Origin: an uncultured Clostridia bacterium
GTDB lineage: Bacteria; Bacillota; Clostridia; Oscillospirales; Oscillospiraceae
Assembly (NCBI GenBank): GCA_937858235.1
Contig: CALLZZ010000105.1
Location: forward strand, 1 to 9,154
Direction: 5' to 3'
DNA length: 9,154 nucleotides
Made by a program: the position numbers and the translations under genes. Within the stretch, counting starts at the first letter, position 1. Each line of letters starts with the position of its first letter. Under the pieces are notes generated by a model, which was given only the letters and a program-made list of their open reading frames with translations, was not told the origin of the DNA and made no database searches. Of the stretch, positions 1 through 5,623 are shown one piece after another.

Positions 1-993
1 GTCTTCGCCGCCGGGGGCCCAAGATAGATGCTTTTGCCCTCTGGACTTGACAATGTCCATGATGTCAGCCACCACGGCAGAAGCAGTTGGCAGCTTGCCG
101 GCACCCCGGCCGTAGAACATCACATCGCCGATGGAGTCACCGGTGACCTGAATGGCGTTAAAAACGTCCTCTACGTTGGCCAGAGGAGATTCTTCGCTGA
201 CCAGATGGGGGGCTACGAAGGCGCAAACCTTGCCGTCGGATTGCCGGCGAATGCTGCGGCCCAGAAGCTTGATTTTATAGCCGCCGCTGCGGGCATAAGC
301 GATGTCAGAGAGGGTGATGTGGGTAATGCCTTCGGAGGGAACCTGTTCCGGATAAATGTGGTGTCCGAAGCCCAGGGAAGACAAAATGCAGATTTTCCGG
401 CAGGCATCATACCCTTCGATGTCAGCGGTAGGATCAGCCTCTGCGTAGCCCTTTTCCTGCGCCTCCTGAAGCGCATCCTCAAAGGACAGGCCGCCGCGAA
501 TCATACGGGTGAGGATATAGTTGGTGGTGCCGTTGAGGATGCCGACGATTTCAGACAGCTCGTTGGCTGCCAGACAGCTGCTCATAGGGCGGAGAATGGG
601 GATACCGCCGCCGACGCTGGCCTCAAAGAGGAAAGAGCATCCTTTTTCCAAGGCGATCTGGAGTAGCTCACAGCCGTAAGCAGCTACCAGCTCCTTGTTG
701 GAAGTGACCACATGTTTCCCGGCCAGAAGCGCACGGCGGGCATAATCCAGAGCCACCGTAGTACCGCCGATGCATTCCGCTACAATGCGGACGTCAGGAT
801 CCTGCTCGATAATAGAGAAGTCCTGTACAAACAGATCTTCGAAAGGATCACCGGGATAATCCCGTCGGGTGAGGATGTACTTCAGACCTACCGTGTTTTC
901 GGCACGTTGGGAGATGTGGTCGCGGTTTTTGCGGAGAATTTCCGCAACGCCGCCGCCGACCGTTCCGTAACCCAGAATTGCAACATTTACCAT
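1..993 (-). CDS. hom: homoserine dehydrogenase, 3' end outside window
   Basis: Reduces aspartate semialdehyde to homoserine with NAD(P)H in the cytoplasm, the branch point to threonine and methionine. The frame is open from the ATG at 993 to the left edge, giving 331 residues. The N-terminal Rossmann motif is GYGTVGGGV (residues 8-16). Further family signatures are GGTT (76-79), SNKELVA with Lys100, FEASVGGGIPI (123-132), GILNGTTNYIL (151-161), and EADPTADIEGYDA running to Lys200, the usual catalytic lysine block. Family members of about 400-430 residues end in an ACT domain, which would lie off the window, so feedback control cannot be judged here. The ribosome site GAGGTG sits 5 bases before the ATG. 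The gene follows the ACT regulator by 17 bases and is almost surely co-transcribed with it. The identification is firm. Confidence 0.96.
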   Translation of the reverse strand, partial: MVNVAILGYGTVGGGVAEILRKNRDHISQRAENTVGLKYILTRRDYPGDPFEDLFVQDFSIIEQDPDVRIVAECIGGTTVALDYARRALLAGKHVVTSNKELVAAYGCELLQIALEKGCSFLFEASVGGGIPILRPMSSCLAANELSEIVGILNGTTNYILTRMIRGGLSFEDALQEAQEKGYAEADPTADIEGYDACRKICILSSLGFGHHIYPEQVPSEGITHITLSDIAYARSGGYKIKLLGRSIRRQSDGKVCAFVAPHLVSEESPLANVEDVFNAIQVTGDSIGDVMFYGRGAGKLPTASAVVADIMDIVKSRGQKHLSWAPGGED

Positions 994-1010
994 AATGACA
1001 CCTCAATCTT

Positions 1011-1451
1011 TCAGCCAGCCAGAACTTCAAAAGCAATAACACCGTCTACCCGTTCCACACTATGCACCAACTCCTCCAAGGTAAGATTCAGCTTGGAGGT
1101 TTCCGCGGACAGAGTCACTGCAGCGACGTCGCCGGTGGGGATCGATTGGTTGATGGTGAGAATGTTGCCGCCGGAGGCGGCAAAGGAACTGAGGATGGAA
1201 GACAACACACCGGGCTCATCTCTGAGCAGCACCTGGAAGGTGACGATGTGACCGTTCAGCATGTCGTTGAAGGGCCGGATGGAGTCCTTGTATTTATAAA
1301 AAGCACTGCGGCTGATACCAACAATCTGTGTCGCTTCGTTCACAGTGTCAGCTTCCCGCAGTTCTAGTACTCGTTTTGCTTCCGCAACCTTGAGAAAAAT
1401 GTCAGGAAGCGCCTTTGCTTCCACAATAAAATATTTTGGAGTTTGGGACAT
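1011..1451 (-). CDS. ACT domain protein, UPF0735 (PheB/ThrR-like) regulator
   Basis: A 146-residue protein with a helix-turn-helix-like segment at residues 36-57 (TVNEATQIVGISRSAFYKYK) and an ACT domain at about 69-143, which begins at HIVTFQVLLRDEPGVLSSIL. ACT domains bind amino acids, and this architecture is that of the UPF0735/PheB family. As far as I recall, the Bacillus subtilis member (ThrR) represses threonine biosynthesis genes; that is family knowledge, not something seen here. Placement directly ahead of homoserine dehydrogenase supports the same role. I chose the ATG at 1451 (MSQTPKYFIVEAK) over an upstream in-frame ATG at 1499, because family members begin shortly before the conserved YFIVEAKALP block and the upstream residues look like leader sequence. 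The ribosome site is only moderate (AGAAGG, about 11 bases away). Confidence 0.9.
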   Translation of the reverse strand: MSQTPKYFIVEAKALPDIFLKVAEAKRVLELREADTVNEATQIVGISRSAFYKYKDSIRPFNDMLNGHIVTFQVLLRDEPGVLSSILSSFAASGGNILTINQSIPTGDVAAVTLSAETSKLNLTLEELVHSVERVDGVIAFEVLAG

Positions 1452-1507
1452 TGTTTGCCTGGCCTTCTCTTTCTGTGAGTGTCCGCTGCGTGCGGGCATT
1501 TGTACTT

Positions 1508-1521
1508 ACTCTAAAGAGAGT
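1508..1521. promoter_or_regulatory. inverted repeat at the promoter, possible operator
   Basis: A perfect 5-base inverted repeat, ACTCT and AGAGT separated by AAAG, overlaps the edge of the -10 box and the likely start of transcription of the regulator-hom operon. A repressor bound here would block initiation, and the ACT regulator itself is the obvious candidate. The arms are short, so chance is not excluded. Confidence 0.35.
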
Positions 1522-1547
1522 TTAACACAGACCTGTGGAAAAAGCAA
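1519..1547 (-). promoter_or_regulatory. sigma-A promoter of the regulator-hom operon
   Basis: Reading on the minus strand, TTGCTT (1547-1542), a 17-base spacer and TAAACT (1524-1519), with a TGT extension directly before the -10. The 5' leader to the ATG at 1451 would be about 60 bases, too short for a T-box or similar riboswitch. Confidence 0.6.
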
Positions 1548-1629
1548 CTGCTAATTTGCCTGAAAATTGGTAAAGGAGGGAGAGTTGCTTTGTTGCATTC
1601 CACACCTGAAGGTGGGAAAAGACGTGCGA

Positions 1630-1668
1630 AAAGGCTCCGAAAACCCGTTGGCAGGTTCCGGAGCCTTT
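1630..1668 (-). terminator. hairpin terminator of the penicillin-binding protein gene
   Basis: Perfect 10-base arms AAAGGCTCCG (1630-1639) and CGGAGCCTTT (1659-1668), 7 bases beyond the stop codon at 1676. On the minus strand the stem is followed by only a short U run (UUUU, then CGC), so termination may be partial. It separates the cell-wall gene from the threonine operon lying in the same direction. Confidence 0.75.
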
Positions 1669-1675
1669 GGGGCAA

Positions 1676-4207
1676 TTACCCAGCTTTTTTAGTTTTAGCC
1701 TTGTCGGCATCCTCAGAGTTATCCTCTGTTTTTTTGTCGTCCTCTTTTTGATCCTCTTCGTTTTTTTGATCCGTGTCGTCCTTCTTATCCTCTTCCGTGG
1801 GATCGGTATTCTCTTCGTTGTCTTCTTCTTCGGTGGTGGTTTCGGTTTCGTCCTCGTCAGAGGTCTTTTTATCCTTCTCTTTCTTCTTGTCGTCGTTTTT
1901 CTTTTTCTCAGTCTTTTTGGGGACGTAGGTGACCTCACCGTAAATGAGTGCCTTGGCAGCTACACCGTTGCGGGAGTAGTTCAAAATGACGTTGCCGTTG
2001 GAGTAGACGTGCCGACTGCAATAGATGGTTGGTTCGTCACCGGAGATGAAGGTACCAACTTTGGCACAGCCTGCTGCCCGGCAGGCGGCGGTAGCCAATT
2101 CGCCACTGGAGGTGCAGTAGGTACACTGAACCGTGGGGGGGGTAGATGGGAACCCGATATCGGTTGCACCCTGGCTGACTCCACTCATCACCTTCTGCCA
2201 TAGCATACAGGCAGGATTGATGCTGGAGTTGATGGTCTCCTGGCTGTCATAGCCGGTCCAGACGGCAGCGGTGTAGTAGGGCGTATAGCCCACAAACCAA
2301 CGGTCGTAGTCATCGGTAGTGGTACCGGTTTTGCCAGCGGCGGTCATGCCGCTGAGTTTGGCCAAGGTGCCGGTACCGCTGGTGACAACATTTTGGAGCA
2401 TGTTATTCATATAGAAAGTGGTGGTCTGGCTGAGGATGGTTTTGCTGTCGGCCTGACCGGAGATCGTAGCTTTTTCGTCGTCGTCCAGTTCTACATCGTA
2501 ATCGCCCTTAGAGAGAATGATTTTGCCGTCGCTGTCCGTGACTACGGTGTAAAGGTAGGGGGTGGAGTAAACACCGTCTCTGGGGAAGGTAGCATAGGCA
2601 GAGGCCATTTCCAGCGTGGAAATACCCTTGGTGAGACCACCCAGTGCCAGAGGGGCGTAGTTCAAGTCGGATTTGACGGCGCCAGTACTGGTTTCGTAGT
2701 TGTCCACCAGAGTGGTGATACCGAACTGGTTGGTGAGATAGTTGTAGGAGGTCTGAAGCCCCAGGTGATCCAGCACCTTTACGGCCACGGTGTTCAGAGA
2801 GTCCCGGACGGCGGTATCAATGTCGGTAAGGCCGGAGTAGTAACCCTCCGAGTTTACGGGCCAGAGGGAACCGTCACTGTTTTGCATAAAGGGGGTATCG
2901 TCCTCGGCGGAGGAGGGGAGAATGAGACCTTCCTCAATGGCCGGGGCATAGACTGCGATGGGCTTGATGGAAGATCCGGGAGGCCGGAGGGTTTTGGTGG
3001 CACAGTTCCAGATCCGATTGCCCTCTTTTTCTCCGGCGCCGCCAGCCAAGGCGACAACTGCACCGGTGGCATTATCCACTACAGTGATACCGCTGCGGAG
3101 TGCCTGTCCTTTTTTGGAGGAGTATTGGTTGAAGTTGGCTGTGTCGGTATACACGGCATCCACCTGTTTCTGCACCTCGGGTTTCAGGCAGGAGTAAATC
3201 TGGAGTCCGCCGGAGTAGATCAGGTTAGTGGCGGTGGTCTCATCGTAGCCGTATTGCTTTTCCAGATCCTCAATCACTTCGTCGATGACTGCATCGGTAT
3301 ACCAACTGTAGTATTCACTGTCAGAGACAGGATTTTGAGCTTCGTTGGTGTTGGAGCCGTAGACACAGTTGAGGGATTCTGCCTTGGCGCTGTCCCGCTG
3401 AGACTGGGAGATATAGCCCTGATCGCACATCTGATCCAGTACCAGATCCCTCCGCTGTAGATTTTCGTCGGGCTGAGAATAGGGATCGTATTTAGAAGGA
3501 TTGTTGGTGATGGAGATCAGAGAGGCGCACTCGGACAGGGACAGTTCACTGACGCTTTTGCCAAAGTACTTCTCCGAGGCAGTGGAGACGCCGTAACAGC
3601 CATGTCCCAGGTAGATGGCATTCAGATACCACTCAACGGTTTCTTCTTTGGTGTGAGCGTGGTCAAACTCCATGGCCTCGAAGATTTCCAGCACCTTGCG
3701 GCGCACGGTGGTTTCATTGTTGCCGGTGAGATTTTTGATCAGCTGTTGGGTGATGGTGCTGCCGCCCTGAATGCGCTGACCGGTAAACATGTACTTTACG
3801 GCAGCGGCAGTCCGGCGCCAGTCCACCCCCTTGTGGGACCAGAAACGCTTATCCTCAATGGAAACCGTGGCGTCAATGAGGTCTTGGGGAATGTCTTCCA
3901 GGGAGACCCAGACGCGGTTTTCTGAGGCGTAGAGGGTCTGAGCAGTGTCGTAGCTGTTGGAACTGTCATCGTAATAGTAGATGTTCGAGCTGAGATCAGT
4001 CTCAGAGGTGACCATGTTAATACTGGATTGCTCCACCTCGGGCATGATCACATTTTGTACGTAGATTGCACCGTAGCAGGCCAAAATGGCGCAGGTTGTG
4101 ACGCAGATCAGAGCAAAAGTGCCGAGAATGATGCCCAGCCACTGGAAAAATCTGCCCACAGGCGTCTTGGCCGGGGCGCGTTGTTTTTTCTGTTTCGTTT
4201 TTGCCAA
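1676..4207 (-). CDS. class A penicillin-binding protein (PBP1a type)
   Basis: Bifunctional peptidoglycan glycosyltransferase and D,D-transpeptidase of 843 residues. A basic cytoplasmic start is followed by one membrane segment at about 24-50. The glycosyltransferase (GT51) domain shows EDKRFWSHKG with catalytic Glu118, GGSTITQQ (148-155) and RRKVLE (169-174). The transpeptidase domain has all three motifs: SSIK (Ser412, Lys415), SLN (470-472) and KTGT (626-629). After the transpeptidase comes a cysteine cluster (695, 698, 709, 714, 730), then a low-complexity tail of Lys, Glu, Asp and Thr from about 764 to the end. The start is TTG at 4207, set by GGAGGT 9 bases upstream; a longer ATG reading from 4288 would place this ribosome site inside the coding region and start almost at the transcript end. 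Both activities look intact. Confidence 0.95.
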   Translation of the reverse strand: MAKTKQKKQRAPAKTPVGRFFQWLGIILGTFALICVTTCAILACYGAIYVQNVIMPEVEQSSINMVTSETDLSSNIYYYDDSSNSYDTAQTLYASENRVWVSLEDIPQDLIDATVSIEDKRFWSHKGVDWRRTAAAVKYMFTGQRIQGGSTITQQLIKNLTGNNETTVRRKVLEIFEAMEFDHAHTKEETVEWYLNAIYLGHGCYGVSTASEKYFGKSVSELSLSECASLISITNNPSKYDPYSQPDENLQRRDLVLDQMCDQGYISQSQRDSAKAESLNCVYGSNTNEAQNPVSDSEYYSWYTDAVIDEVIEDLEKQYGYDETTATNLIYSGGLQIYSCLKPEVQKQVDAVYTDTANFNQYSSKKGQALRSGITVVDNATGAVVALAGGAGEKEGNRIWNCATKTLRPPGSSIKPIAVYAPAIEEGLILPSSAEDDTPFMQNSDGSLWPVNSEGYYSGLTDIDTAVRDSLNTVAVKVLDHLGLQTSYNYLTNQFGITTLVDNYETSTGAVKSDLNYAPLALGGLTKGISTLEMASAYATFPRDGVYSTPYLYTVVTDSDGKIILSKGDYDVELDDDEKATISGQADSKTILSQTTTFYMNNMLQNVVTSGTGTLAKLSGMTAAGKTGTTTDDYDRWFVGYTPYYTAAVWTGYDSQETINSSINPACMLWQKVMSGVSQGATDIGFPSTPPTVQCTYCTSSGELATAACRAAGCAKVGTFISGDEPTIYCSRHVYSNGNVILNYSRNGVAAKALIYGEVTYVPKKTEKKKNDDKKKEKDKKTSDEDETETTTEEEDNEENTDPTEEDKKDDTDQKNEEDQKEDDKKTEDNSEDADKAKTKKAG

Positions 4208-4216
4208 AACGGAAAC

Positions 4217-4222
4217 ACCTCC
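4217..4222 (-). promoter_or_regulatory. ribosome binding site that sets the TTG start
   Basis: GGAGGT on the minus strand, 9 bases before the TTG at 4207, followed by a basic MAKTKQKK start typical of this family. It favours TTG over the in-frame ATG at 4288. Confidence 0.8.
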
Positions 4223-4296
4223 ATAAAAAGCAGGGAAAGAAGGGTGTTTACCTTCAAGGGTAGGGAATGCTCCTGATACGAGAAGCAAGATACCCT

Positions 4297-4305
4297 ATTA
4301 TACCA
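4297..4305 (-). promoter_or_regulatory. extended -10 promoter of the penicillin-binding protein gene
   Basis: TGGTATAAT on the minus strand is a perfect -10 with a TGn extension. The -35 position at 17 bases holds only CGTCTT. A TTGACA lies 7 bases upstream of the -10, too close to serve as its -35. The predicted leader is about 80 bases. Confidence 0.6.
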
Positions 4306-4384
4306 CAAATGTCAAATGGAAGACGGAAAGGTCGGAAAATTCTCCCTTTCCTGGAAGGGAGGAGAAGAAAAGTAAAAAGCCGGG

Positions 4385-4415
4385 TTATAAGAGCGGTGTT
4401 TTCTGGGGAATACTG
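4385..4415 (+). promoter_or_regulatory. possible forespore (sigma-F/G type) promoter of the BofC-like gene
   Basis: TTATA (4385-4389), a 16-base spacer and GGGAATACTG (4406-4415). The -10 fits the sigma-F pattern GGNRANAHT, and the -35 matches GYWTA at four of five positions. It would start transcription about 17 bases before the BofC-like ATG. TATAAG at 4386-4391 could instead be part of a weak vegetative promoter. Confidence 0.4.
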
Positions 4416-4437
4416 ACTGGAGAAAGGGGTGTGCGCC

Positions 4438-4770
4438 ATGAAAGTACGCAGACTACGCAGCATGATTACCGGTATCGCCCTGACGCTGGCGGTACTGACC
4501 ACCACAACCGCTGCCGCATGGCAGATTTTACCCTGGGCCCAGGCGGACGCCAATCGCGCAATGACGTTGGAAGCGGGGACCCGGGGGACAGAGTTCCTGC
4601 TTGTGGATCAGAACGGAGAGGTGTGCGTCTACGCCGGAGAAACTCTGGTCAGCCGCACTGGGATTCCGGTTTCAACCCTTCCAAAGCAGGATCGAGAGGA
4701 ATTGGAGGTAGGAATCTACGCCAAGGGAGAAAGGGAATTGGCAGCCCTTCTGGAGGATTTTGGTGCCTGA
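4438..4770 (+). CDS. short membrane-anchored BofC C-terminal domain-like protein
   Basis: A 110-residue protein. Residues 1-28 form a basic start and a hydrophobic stretch ending in TTTTAAAW, either a signal peptide or a membrane anchor. Residues about 51-110 resemble the C-terminal domain of BofC, the forespore protein that in Bacillus restrains SpoIVB signalling in the sigma-K checkpoint. The features used are TEFLLVDQNGEVCVYAG, the turn TGIPVSTLPKQDREELEVGI, and ELAALLEDF at the end. The N-terminal BofC domain is absent, so this is a stand-alone version of the C-terminal domain. The ATG at 4438 has AGGGG about 8 bases upstream; an in-frame ATG three codons earlier (4429) lacks that spacing. 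The neighbouring DUF1292 gene has its own promoter. The family call rests on sequence feel and is not certain. Confidence 0.65.
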   Translation: MKVRRLRSMITGIALTLAVLTTTTAAAWQILPWAQADANRAMTLEAGTRGTEFLLVDQNGEVCVYAGETLVSRTGIPVSTLPKQDREELEVGIYAKGERELAALLEDFGA

Positions 4771-4786
4771 TGCCCATAGGAATTTC

Positions 4787-4807
4787 GCAGAAGGCTCTTG
4801 CTTTTTT
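4787..4807 (+). terminator. weak terminator after the BofC-like gene
   Basis: A short imperfect stem (GCAGA with TCTTGC, one bulge) is followed by T6. It overlaps the -35 box of the next promoter. The stem is weak, so this is a tentative call. Confidence 0.3.
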
Positions 4808-4826
4808 CTCAGCTTCGGGATACAAT
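4798..4826 (+). promoter_or_regulatory. sigma-A promoter of the first DUF1292 gene
   Basis: TTGCTT (4798-4803), a 17-base spacer and TACAAT (4821-4826), giving a leader of about 45 bases before the ATG at 4879. Confidence 0.7.
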
Positions 4827-4878
4827 GTGAAAAAAAGCAGAGGACAGCAGTCCTAAGCACAGCGCCGGAGGAACCCTG

Positions 4879-5205
4879 ATGAGCAACGATTATGGCGGAA
4901 CGTTTATTACCCTAACTGACGAAAACGGTGAAGAGCTGGTTCTGGAGTACCTGGACACTGTAGAATATGAGGGCAAGATCTACATGGCATTTTTCCCCAC
5001 CATCGACGAGGATATAGATCCCGAGGAAGTGGAGGAAAGTGAGGAATACGGCCTGATTATTATGCGAGTAGAGCATGTGGACGGGGAAGAGGAACTGGTC
5101 ACCCCGGACAGTGAGGAAGAAGCGGAAGCAGTTTATAATGTGTTTATGGAAGAGGTCTTTAACGACGAAGAAGATGAGGACGGCTTGGAGCCGGACGAGG
5201 AATAA
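4879..5205 (+). CDS. DUF1292 (YrzB-family) acidic protein
   Basis: A 108-residue cytoplasmic protein without signal or membrane segment. The family core is clear: TFITLTDENGEELVLEYLDT, then VEYEGKIYMAFFP and YGLIIMRVE, ending in EEAEAVYNVFMEEVF. The family's molecular function is unknown; small members are common next to ruvX in Firmicutes. This copy is very acidic, with an Asp/Glu-rich insert at about 44-54 and an acidic tail (EDEDGLEPDEE). GGAGG lies 7 bases before the ATG. A second member is encoded at 7424-7735, beside ruvX, so this is the detached copy. It is followed closely by the 6S-like RNA on the same strand. Confidence 0.9.
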   Translation: MSNDYGGTFITLTDENGEELVLEYLDTVEYEGKIYMAFFPTIDEDIDPEEVEESEEYGLIIMRVEHVDGEEELVTPDSEEEAEAVYNVFMEEVFNDEEDEDGLEPDEE

Positions 5206-5249
5206 TCTGCGGCCGGAGCACATAGACTGAGGCCGTTGAAAGAAATGAG

Positions 5250-5440
5250 ATTCACCCTGCGGGGTACGTGATGATTTCGTATTTAAACCCACAATTCTGT
5301 TTCGGGATGCCCACCTCGCTTGGTGGTTTGCAGGCCTCCCGGCCTTCGGGCTGGAAGTTGGAAGCAATGAAGCTTGGCGGAGGCAACCCACCTGCCCTTT
5401 TGGTGCAGGTTTAAAAGGAATCACACGGCTTCCGCGGGGC
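5250..5440 (+). ncRNA. ssrS: 6S RNA
   Basis: 6S RNA binds the housekeeping RNA polymerase as a promoter mimic and dampens transcription in stationary phase. The region folds into one long interrupted rod of about 185 bases. The closing stem pairs CCCTGCGG (5255-5262) with CCGCGGGG (5432-5439), then CGTGAT (5267-5272) with ATCAC(A)CG (5420-5427), then TTTAAACC (5282-5289) with GGTTTAAA (5408-5415). The middle would be the open bubble, with a small hairpin on its 3' side (ACCTGC 5390-5395 and GCAGGT 5405-5410). The top is a long arm capped near CGGCCTTCGGGCTG. GGAGGCAACCCACCT looks like the conserved 3' bubble segment of clostridial 6S RNAs, from memory. A T7 run follows directly, with a possible local stem GCTTC/GGGGC. 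No clear own promoter was found, so it may be cut from the DUF1292 transcript; the 5' end is approximate. Confidence 0.75.
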
Positions 5441-5447
5441 TTTTTTT

Positions 5448-5460
5448 ACCTGCGGCAGGT
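5448..5460. repeat. 13-base palindrome ACCTGC-G-GCAGGT
   Basis: Perfect 6-base arms around one base, directly after the T7 run of the RNA gene. The same two arms occur, separated by 9 bases, in the bubble hairpin of the RNA (5390-5410). Confidence 0.6.
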
Positions 5461-5467
5461 CGAAATT

Positions 5468-5509
5468 GGTAAAAGTAGGGAGAAAGTCCCTGCTTTTTTC
5501 GTTTTTACC
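5468..5509 (+). terminator. strong hairpin terminator, possibly bidirectional
   Basis: The inner stem GTAGGGA (5475-5481) pairs with TCCCTGC (5487-5493) around GAAAG and is followed by T6. An outer stem GGTAAAA (5468-5474) with TTTTACC (5503-5509) encloses it. It isolates the foldase promoter that begins one base downstream. Confidence 0.75.
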
Positions 5510-5538
5510 TTGCAAGCACTTTCCTGATCAGGTATAAT
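5510..5538 (+). promoter_or_regulatory. strong sigma-A promoter of the foldase gene
   Basis: TTGCAA (5510-5515), a 17-base spacer and a perfect TATAAT (5533-5538). The start of transcription would be near 5545, leaving a leader of about 80 bases to the ATG at 5624. Confidence 0.85.
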
Positions 5539-5623
5539 AATAAAAATGTAGTGTTACATATTCATTCCGTTGCCAGCGGGTTCCGACGCGCTGTGCAATC
5601 GTATTTTTGGAGGAATTTGTTCC

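Noticed and set aside
28..1251. Plus-strand frames over the hom and ACT genes
   Set aside because: Homoserine dehydrogenase and the ACT regulator on the minus strand explain the whole stretch with clear family motifs.
1667..2203. Plus-strand open frame with a long run of hydrophobic residues
   Set aside because: It is the antisense shadow of the Lys/Glu/Asp-rich tail of the penicillin-binding protein; such codons read backwards give Phe, Leu and Val. No ribosome site was seen.
2393..3460. 355-codon plus-strand open frame
   Set aside because: It lies fully inside the penicillin-binding protein gene on the other strand, which has all its catalytic motifs; no domain is recognisable.
1563..5486. 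Similar stretches AATTGGTAAA...AGGGAGA at about 1565 and 5464
   Set aside because: They match over about 20 bases with a gap, and only the second forms a hairpin. Probably chance in AT-rich spacer; not enough to call a dispersed repeat.
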